Positions 14,270 through 19,133 of a DNA stretch of 19,133 nucleotides are shown in pieces; position 1 is the first letter of the stretch, and each line of letters begins with the position of its first letter. The stretch is from Candidatus Limnocylindria bacterium. Lineage in GTDB: Bacteria; Chloroflexota; Limnocylindria; QHBO01. The DNA lies in the NCBI GenBank assembly GCA_030146365.1, contig JASLBU010000058.1, forward strand, positions 1 to 19,133, in the 5' to 3' direction. The notes under the pieces were generated by a model, which saw only the letters and a list, made by a program, of their open reading frames with translations, had not been told where the DNA came from and searched no databases. Position numbers and translations under genes: made by a program.

Positions 14270-14734
14270 ATGAGCCGATTGAATGCCGGCGATCCCGCAC
14301 CGGGCTTCGAGCTGCAGGCCGATGACGGCTCCACCGTCTCCTCGACCGGCCTGGCGGGCTCCCGCTACGTCCTGTACTTCTATCCGAAGGACGACACGCC
14401 CGGCTGCACCGCCCAGGCCTGCGGCCTGCGCGACAGCTGGTCCCGGCTCGCGGAGACCGGCGTCGAGGTCTTCGGCGTGTCACCCGACAGCGCGAAGAGC
14501 CACGCGAAGTTCCGCGAGAAGTACGCGCTGCCGTACCGCCTGCTCGCCGACGACGGGCAGCGCCTCGCCGAGGCCTACGGGGTCTGGATCGAGAAGCAGT
14601 TCAGGGGCCGCACGTACTTCGGGAACGAGCGCTCCACCTTCGTGATCGGCGCCGACGGTCGCATCGAGGCGGTGCTCCCCCAGGTCAAGCCGGACGCCCA
14701 TGTCGAGCAGCTGCTCGAGGCGCTCGCGGCGTGA
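14270..14734 (+). CDS. bcp: Thioredoxin-dependent peroxiredoxin, Bcp/PrxQ type
   Basis: The 154-residue protein is a peroxiredoxin of normal length that reduces H2O2 and organic peroxides. It has the FYPKDDTPGCTAQACGLRD active-site block: peroxidatic Cys46 in the TPGC motif, and Cys51 five residues later as the usual resolving Cys of atypical 2-Cys PrxQ enzymes. Thr43, Pro44 and Arg121 (GNERSTF) complete the catalytic pocket. The thioredoxin fold continues to VKPDAHVEQLLEAL. It would be regenerated by thioredoxin in the cytoplasm. It lies 9 nt after the hydrolase gene and overlaps the next tiny gene by 4 nt (GTGA). The nearby divergent oxidase would release H2O2, a possible but unproven link. 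Confidence 0.95.
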   Translation: MSRLNAGDPAPGFELQADDGSTVSSTGLAGSRYVLYFYPKDDTPGCTAQACGLRDSWSRLAETGVEVFGVSPDSAKSHAKFREKYALPYRLLADDGQRLAEAYGVWIEKQFRGRTYFGNERSTFVIGADGRIEAVLPQVKPDAHVEQLLEALAA

Positions 14735-14853
14735 GCGACCACGGGGGCGACCGCGGCTCCGTGGCGGCGCTGTCCGCCGTCGTCACGGCCATCCTCCTCC
14801 TGGTGGTCCTGGGCGTGCTCGCCCTCGTCGCGTTCGCGGACCCGATCCCGTGA
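14731..14853 (+). CDS. Small single-span membrane protein (40 aa), unknown function
   Basis: A GTG at 14731 overlaps the bcp stop as GTGA and opens a 40-codon frame ending TGA 14853. The product begins with a polar MSDHGGDRGS and then has one long hydrophobic helix (about residues 11-34, rich in Ala, Val and Leu) ending FADPIP. Its stop again overlaps the next start (GTGA at 14850-14853). The precise overlap chain and the clean helix argue that it is real, but there is no family match that I recognise. Confidence 0.6.
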   Translation: MSDHGGDRGSVAALSAVVTAILLLVVLGVLALVAFADPIP

Positions 14854-14999
14854 TCTGGGTCGCGACCGCCACCGCGCTCGTCCTCTGGCTGTCGGGGGTC
14901 ATCCTGCGGCTGGGTCAGTGGGTGAACCTGTTCCTGCTCCTCGCCGCCGTGCTCCTCGTCTACCAGGTGATCGAGGAGCGTCGCTCACCGAGCGACTGA
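14850..14999 (+). CDS. Small two-helix membrane protein (49 aa), resembling the lmo0937/DUF5670 family
   Basis: GTG 14850 overlaps the previous stop as GTGA and gives 49 residues. Two hydrophobic segments (about 1-19 and 25-41) are joined by a short RLGQW turn, and the tail EERRSPSD is charged. The pattern W-x5-LVLWL-x-G ... LFLLLAAVLLVYQ ... RR matches the gene at 15095 closely, so the two may be divergent duplicates. lmo0937-type proteins are tiny membrane proteins found in Firmicutes and high-GC bacteria and their role is unknown. Confidence 0.65.
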   Translation: MIWVATATALVLWLSGVILRLGQWVNLFLLLAAVLLVYQVIEERRSPSD

Positions 15000-15094
15000 G
15001 CGTCCGCCCGGGCGCTGGCATAGAACCTGCCATGTTCTCCTGCACGGCGCCAAGGCGTCGGACGGAGGGAATGGTTCAACAAGAGGAGAACCCG

Positions 15095-15241
15095 ATGCTC
15101 TGGACGATCATCGTCATTCTGCTGGTCCTGTGGCTCCTGGGCCTGCTCGGCGGAATCGGCGGCAACCTGATCTACATCCTGCTGGTCATCGCGGCGATCG
15201 TGCTGCTGTTCCAGCTCCTCAGCGGACGCCGCTCCGTCTGA
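15095..15241 (+). CDS. lmo0937 family (DUF5670-like) small membrane protein
   Basis: This 48-residue protein starts MLWTIIVILLVLWLLGLL, has a GGIGGN turn, a second helix (about 25-42) and ends SGRRSV. This is the typical form of the lmo0937 family. GAGGAG at 15083-15088 gives a good Shine-Dalgarno site 6 nt before the ATG. In-frame ATGs at 15032 and 15071 exist upstream, but neither has a comparable ribosome site. The 95-nt gap before it separates it from the preceding unit and may hold a promoter; I see no convincing hexamer. Confidence 0.8.
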   Translation: MLWTIIVILLVLWLLGLLGGIGGNLIYILLVIAAIVLLFQLLSGRRSV

Positions 15242-15269
15242 CGAAATCGAAGGCGTCGGCCGTCGCGGT

Positions 15270-15285
15270 CCCCGATCGCTCGGGG
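15270..15285 (+). terminator. Possible weak terminator hairpin after the lmo0937-like gene
   Basis: CCCCGA (15270-15275) and TCGGGG (15280-15285) form a perfect 6-bp stem with a TCGC tetraloop in the 132-nt gap before the nuclease gene. No T-run follows, so it would be weak or Rho-assisted. It does separate the small-protein unit from the nuclease/ATPase unit. Confidence 0.35.
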
Positions 15286-15358
15286 GGAAGCGGCTGACGT
15301 CATCGAGACGGACCGACCCGGCCCGCCTCGCGACCGATGAGCTGACACGCCCATCGGC

Positions 15359-15364
15359 TACGCT
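15359..15364 (+). promoter_or_regulatory. Candidate -10 hexamer for the SbcD/YhaO-like gene
   Basis: TACGCT stands 9 nt (GGGCGGGCC) before the GTG start at 15374, matching the 9-nt spacing of the lipoprotein and oxidase boxes. No Shine-Dalgarno sequence is seen near this GTG and no clear -35. Confidence 0.45.
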
Positions 15365-15373
15365 GGGCGGGCC

Positions 15374-16699
15374 GTGTCGTCATCTGCGCCCCTGCGGTTC
15401 CTCCACACCGGTGACCTCCATCTCGACAGTCCACTCGAGGGCCTGAGCGCAGAGGCGCCCCCGGACGTCCTCTCGATCCTGCGTGCCGCCACGACCGACG
15501 CCTGGCGCAACGTCGTTCAGGCGGCCATCGACGAGCGGGTGGACTTCGTGGTCGTGGCGGGCGACATCTTCGAGGTCGCGAGCCCCACGCTCCTCGGTCA
15601 GACCCGCTTCCGCGACGGCCTCGCACGGCTCGCCGATGCGGGCATCGCCAGTTTCGTCGTCCACGGCAACCACGACCCGCTCGACGGACGCAGCTGGGCG
15701 CCGTCGCTCGCGTTTCCTGAGGCGGTGCACCGCTTCGGCACGCGTCCCGGCGAGTCCGTGCCGGTGATCCGTGAGGGGGTCGAGATCGCGCGCATCCACG
15801 GCCGCTCGTACCCACGGGCCGCGGTCACGGAGAACTACGCCGCCGAGTTCCGTGTCGACCCTGACGGGCCGTTCGCCATCGGGCTGCTGCACACGAATGT
15901 CGGCGACCGACCCGGCCACGCCAACTATGCCCCCTGCTCGGTCGAGGACCTGCGGGCGTCGGGCATGGGCTACTGGGCGCTGGGCCACATCCACCAGCCC
16001 GGCCAGGTGCTGGCCGATCCCCCGACCTACTACTGCGGCATCCCCCAGGGGCGCGATCCGGGCGAGCTCGGGGCGCGCGGCTGCTGGCTCGTCGACGTGG
16101 ACGGCGCGCGCCGCGTATCCGCCCGGTTCCTGCCGGCCGACGTGGTGCGCTGGCAGCCCCTGGAGCTCGATATCGGCGGTCTCACCGAGGATGAGGCACT
16201 CGGACGCGCATGTCGGGAGGCCGTTGCAGGGGCCATCGACGAGGCCGCCGGCCGGTCGCTCGTCATCCGCTTACGGCTCGTGGGGCGCGGGCCCCTCCAC
16301 GCCACCATCCGGCGGCCGGGCTACCTCGACGACCTCCGCCAGCTGATGAACGAGGAGCGCAGCAGCAGCACACCCACCGCATGGGTGGAGTCCATCCGCG
16401 ACGCCACGCGGCCCGACGTCGACATCGAGAGCCGCCGCGACACCCCGGACTTCGTCGGTGACTTCCTCCGGACGGTCGCGACGGCTCGGCGCAGCGGCCG
16501 GACGACCGATCCGGAGGAGCACGAGCGGTGGTCGGCGGCGTTTCGAGCGGCGGTCGCGCCGCTGTTCGACGAGTCGCAGCGTGGCAGGCGCATCCTGCGC
16601 GATGCCCGCCCTGCGGACGATGAGCTCGTCGGCGTCCTGCTCGACGAGGCCGAGGCGCTCGGAGTCGACCTGCTGCTGGCGGCCGAAGAGGACCGCTGA
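15374..16699 (+). CDS. Mre11/SbcD-like DNA repair exonuclease (YhaO type)
   Basis: The 441-residue protein has a calcineurin-like phosphoesterase domain with the full set of Mn-binding motifs: HTGDLHLDSP (Asp14, His16), VAGDIFE (Asp64), HGNHD (97-101), LLHTN (His173) and GHIHQ (204-208). The C-terminal part (about 260-441) is a capping/ATPase-binding region, acidic and Arg-rich. It should be the nuclease subunit that works with a SbcC/YhaN-type ATPase on DNA ends. DLHLDSP together with PTYYCGIPQGRDPGELG is the YhaO pattern rather than that of E. coli SbcD. GTG 15374 sits just before the first strand LRFLHTGDLH. The stop overlaps the ATPase start by one base (TGATG), so the two are translationally coupled. 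Confidence 0.92.
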   Translation: MSSSAPLRFLHTGDLHLDSPLEGLSAEAPPDVLSILRAATTDAWRNVVQAAIDERVDFVVVAGDIFEVASPTLLGQTRFRDGLARLADAGIASFVVHGNHDPLDGRSWAPSLAFPEAVHRFGTRPGESVPVIREGVEIARIHGRSYPRAAVTENYAAEFRVDPDGPFAIGLLHTNVGDRPGHANYAPCSVEDLRASGMGYWALGHIHQPGQVLADPPTYYCGIPQGRDPGELGARGCWLVDVDGARRVSARFLPADVVRWQPLELDIGGLTEDEALGRACREAVAGAIDEAAGRSLVIRLRLVGRGPLHATIRRPGYLDDLRQLMNEERSSSTPTAWVESIRDATRPDVDIESRRDTPDFVGDFLRTVATARRSGRTTDPEEHERWSAAFRAAVAPLFDESQRGRRILRDARPADDELVGVLLDEAEALGVDLLLAAEEDR

Positions 16700-19133
16700 T
16701 GCGGATCGAGCACATCGAGCTCGACGGGTTCGGCCGGTTCCATGACGCCCGCTTCCCCCTGGACGACGGGCTGACCGTCCTGGTCGGAGCGAACGAGGCG
16801 GGCAAGACCACGCTGCTCAACGGCCTGCGCGCGCTACTGTTCGGCTTCGAGGCGACCCGTGACGGACGCACCTGGTATCCCGCCCTTGCAGGCGGTCGGC
16901 GCGGCGGCCGGCTGGTGCTGCGTGCCGCCTCCGGCGAGCGCTGGACGGTCGAGCGGCACGGCGATCGGGGCGGAGGTGGCGCGCTGGCCGTGCGCGCGCC
17001 CAACGGCAACCAGGGCGGACAGGAGACCCTGGACCGCCTCCTCCACGGAGCGGACCGCGACCTGTTCAACAACATATTCGCGTTCGGGCTGAGCGAGCTC
17101 CAGAGCCTCTCCAGCCTCTCCGCCGAGGGGGTCCGGGCGCGGATCTACGGGGCGCGCGCCGGCCTGGGCGGCACGAGCGCGCTGGACCTCGAGCGGCGGC
17201 TCCGCCAGCAGCTGGACGCCAGCTTCCTGCCGCGCGGCAGTCAGCGGCCGCTCAACCAGCTGCTGGCACGCATCGAGGAGCTCCGGCACACGGTCCTGGA
17301 CCTCGCGCGACAGCCGGAGGAGCATGCCGCGGCGCATGCCGAGCGCGCGGAGCTGCTCGCGCACGCGATCTCGCTGCGTGCCGAGGCGCGTGCCCGGCGC
17401 GAGGAGCTCACGCGGCTCCGGCATCTGCGCGACGCCCTGCCGGCTGCCGCTGCACTGGCAGAGCTCGAAACCGAGCTGGCGGACGGCGACGCCACCCTGG
17501 ACGATCTGCCCACGGACGCCGTCTCCGTCCTGGATCGGCTGCTGTCGGAGCTCGCGGAGGCAAGCGCGGTCGTCGGGACGATCGACGACCAGCTCGAGGA
17601 GGCGCGCCGTGAGCGCGGACTGATCGCGGTCGACGAGCACGCACTGCGGATCGGGGATGCCCTCGCCGCGCTCGTGGACCAGCGCCCGCGGCGGATCGCA
17701 GCCACCGACCGGCGCCGCGACCTGCTGTCCGCCATTCAGCGCCAGGAAGGCGTCCTGGCCGAGCAGCTCGCGCGCGCCGGCGGATGGGAGGAGGCTCGCC
17801 TCGCCAGCCTCGACGATTCGATTCTCGCCGTCGAGGCCACACGCGCTCACGACGTCGCGATCGACCGCGCGCGGTCGCGTCTCCAGGACGCCGAGCAGCG
17901 GCGGCGGGCGGCAGCGGAGGAAGTCGCGCGGCTCGACGCCGCTGCGGCGCCGGCGGGGGGCATGGATGACGCCGTTCTTGCGGGGCGTGCGGAGGCGCTC
18001 CGAGAGCTGGACGGCATCCGGGCGGCCATGGCGGCGTCCGGCTCCGGCGCCTCGGACCCGACCCAGCTCCTCAGGGTGGGGGGAGCCGGGGCGATCCTGA
18101 TCGCCGCCGCGGCGATCGGCTGGGCCGTCGGACTGCCAATGCTCGGTGCGACCGGCGGGCTGCTGCTCGCGGTGCTGGCGTGGCTCCTGGTGCAACGGGT
18201 CATCCCGCCGGACCGCCGCGAGGCGCTCTGGCGCCGGCGCAACGAACTTCTTGCGCACCTTGACCTTCCCGCGGACGCCGACGACGTGGTCGTCGGCAAC
18301 CTGGCGGACGAGGTGGCGGACGCGCGGGCCCGGAGGCGCCTGGCAGCCGAGACCGGCGAGCGCCTGGGCACGGCGCGGGCCGAGCTCGACGCCCGGCATC
18401 GCGAGGCGGTGGCGGCCGCCGAGCATGCGCGGGCGGTGGAGGATGCCTGGGAAGCGTGGCTCGCCGAGCATGCCCTGCCGGCCGCCGTGACGCCCGAGGC
18501 CGTCCGCCATCTGCTGGCTGCCGCGGGCGTCGCTCGCCGGGCGGCGGCGGATCGCGACCACCAGCGTGCCGAGCTGTCGGCGCTGGAGGAGGAAGCGGCC
18601 GCGTATCGCGCGCGAGTCGACGGCCTCCTCGTCGAGGCCGAGGTCCCACCTGCGCGCGACGACACTGAGCGTGACGCCCGGCTGCTCGGCCTCGTCGATC
18701 GGCGCGAGCGGGCCGCGGGGGACAAGCGGCGGGCGGCGGAGCTCGATGGCCGCATCGAGCAGCTCAGCCGGCGCCGCGAGGCCGCGGCGCGGATCGCCGA
18801 CGAGCGGCGCGGGGCTGTCGATCGTCACCTGGCCTCACTGGGCTGCACGGACCCGGACGCCGTTCGCCGGCGAGACGCGCTGGCCGCGGTGCGGCGCCGG
18901 ACACAGGCGGCAGCTCGTGAGCATCGGGCGCACCTGGCCGGCATCGCCGGTGGATCGCACGCCATCGGCGCGCTGGTCGCCGAAGCCGGAGCCCGGACGC
19001 CGGCGTCCCTCGAGGCGGCCGCGGTGGAGGCAGCCGCCACGCTTGAGCGGCTGGAGGCGGAAGAGCGGGATGCCCTGAACCGCATCGGCGCGCTCGACGC
19101 CCGCATCCGGGAGCTGGAGACGACGGAGGAGCT
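16699..19133 (+). CDS. YhaN/SbcC-like AAA ATPase with long coiled coil (partial, runs off the right edge)
   Basis: The frame is open from ATG 16699 to the window end (811 codons plus two bases, no stop). The first strand MRIEHIELDGFGRFHDARF is the usual start of RecF/SMC-like ATPases and is followed by Walker A GANEAGKTT (residues 30-38). FNNIFAFGLSELQSL is the conserved YhaN box. From about residue 180 on, the protein is a Glu/Arg/Ala/Leu-rich coiled coil, with a clear hydrophobic break at about 460-504 (GGAGAILIAAAAIGWAVG, then LLLAVLAWLLVQRVIP), two candidate transmembrane helices. The second half of the ATPase (signature, Walker B) should lie outside. It should dimerise and gate the nuclease encoded directly upstream. 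YhaN homologues are about 950-1200 residues long, so roughly 150-400 residues are missing. Confidence 0.92.
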   Translation, partial: MRIEHIELDGFGRFHDARFPLDDGLTVLVGANEAGKTTLLNGLRALLFGFEATRDGRTWYPALAGGRRGGRLVLRAASGERWTVERHGDRGGGGALAVRAPNGNQGGQETLDRLLHGADRDLFNNIFAFGLSELQSLSSLSAEGVRARIYGARAGLGGTSALDLERRLRQQLDASFLPRGSQRPLNQLLARIEELRHTVLDLARQPEEHAAAHAERAELLAHAISLRAEARARREELTRLRHLRDALPAAAALAELETELADGDATLDDLPTDAVSVLDRLLSELAEASAVVGTIDDQLEEARRERGLIAVDEHALRIGDALAALVDQRPRRIAATDRRRDLLSAIQRQEGVLAEQLARAGGWEEARLASLDDSILAVEATRAHDVAIDRARSRLQDAEQRRRAAAEEVARLDAAAAPAGGMDDAVLAGRAEALRELDGIRAAMAASGSGASDPTQLLRVGGAGAILIAAAAIGWAVGLPMLGATGGLLLAVLAWLLVQRVIPPDRREALWRRRNELLAHLDLPADADDVVVGNLADEVADARARRRLAAETGERLGTARAELDARHREAVAAAEHARAVEDAWEAWLAEHALPAAVTPEAVRHLLAAAGVARRAAADRDHQRAELSALEEEAAAYRARVDGLLVEAEVPPARDDTERDARLLGLVDRRERAAGDKRRAAELDGRIEQLSRRREAAARIADERRGAVDRHLASLGCTDPDAVRRRDALAAVRRRTQAAAREHRAHLAGIAGGSHAIGALVAEAGARTPASLEAAAVEAAATLERLEAEERDALNRIGALDARIRELETTEE

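Noticed and set aside
15032..15094. N-terminal extension of the lmo0937-like protein from ATG 15032
   Set aside because: It would add a polar 21-residue tail not typical of the family, and the good GAGGAG site serves ATG 15095. A TAGAAC 5 nt before ATG 15032 is noted but does not fit TANNNT.
16834..18828. A 664-codon minus-strand open frame opposite the YhaN-like gene
   Set aside because: The plus strand has Walker A, the YhaN box and coiled coil in one continuous frame; the minus frame is Arg/Gln/Ala-rich low-complexity shadow.
1..19133. Defence system, prophage, integron or CRISPR content
   Set aside because: I found no repeats with spacers, integrase, transposase, toxin-antitoxin pair or phage gene; the SbcD/YhaN-like pair is more simply a housekeeping DNA-end-processing complex.

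Overview
The window is very GC-rich bacterial DNA (roughly 70% G+C by eye), densely coding on both strands, with many 1-11 nt overlaps between adjacent genes and no RNA gene, insertion sequence, phage gene or CRISPR array visible. The mix of genes (WYL regulator, GIDE-like membrane protein, YkoEDC-type ECF transporter, multi-GAF diguanylate cyclase, YhaO/YhaN pair, lmo0937-like mini membrane proteins) and very short 5' leaders suggest a free-living high-GC bacterium, perhaps a Chloroflexota lineage of the Limnocylindria/Ellin6529 type or an actinobacterium. That placement is inference; no marker gene in the window settles it.

Layout. Positions 1-2638 (minus strand) hold a tightly overlapping operon read from right to left: two-domain sulfurtransferase, WYL-type HTH regulator, CYTH-domain protein and the first 47 codons of a probable membrane protein. 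A minus-strand lipoprotein (2669-3442) and a 1108-residue HTH-GAF-GGDEF-(degenerate HD-GYP) signalling protein (3460-6786) follow. A minus-strand pair, YbaK-like deacylase then GIDE-like membrane protein, occupies 6933-8181. Divergent from it, a TPP riboswitch (8240-8330) leads a plus-strand thiamine-salvage operon: thiamine pyrophosphokinase, YkoE substrate-binding subunit, fused double ATPase YkoD, and EcfT subunit YkoC (8419-11961). A convergent FAD-dependent amine/amino-acid oxidase-like gene ends 6 nt away (11968-13272). Diverging from that, the plus strand carries an alpha/beta hydrolase that lacks its nucleophile, a Bcp peroxiredoxin, three tiny membrane proteins, then a SbcD/YhaO-type nuclease and the N-terminal 811 codons of its YhaN/SbcC-type ATPase partner, which runs off the end.

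How the genes fit together. The clearest functional module is thiamine salvage: the riboswitch senses TPP, the ECF transporter imports thiamine or its HMP precursor, and the kinase makes TPP. The last two genes should form a DNA-end-processing nuclease/ATPase complex. The most striking structural signal is regulatory. Several genes have a TANNNT hexamer ending exactly 6 or 9 nt before the start codon and no Shine-Dalgarno sequence, as expected for leaderless transcripts. At 13273-13297 two such hexamers from divergent genes overlap on one GGTACC palindrome. Other unusual items are the Ser-to-Gly nucleophile change in the hydrolase, the DNA-binding diguanylate cyclase with a decayed HD-GYP tail, and a pair of mutually exclusive hairpins directly after the riboswitch.
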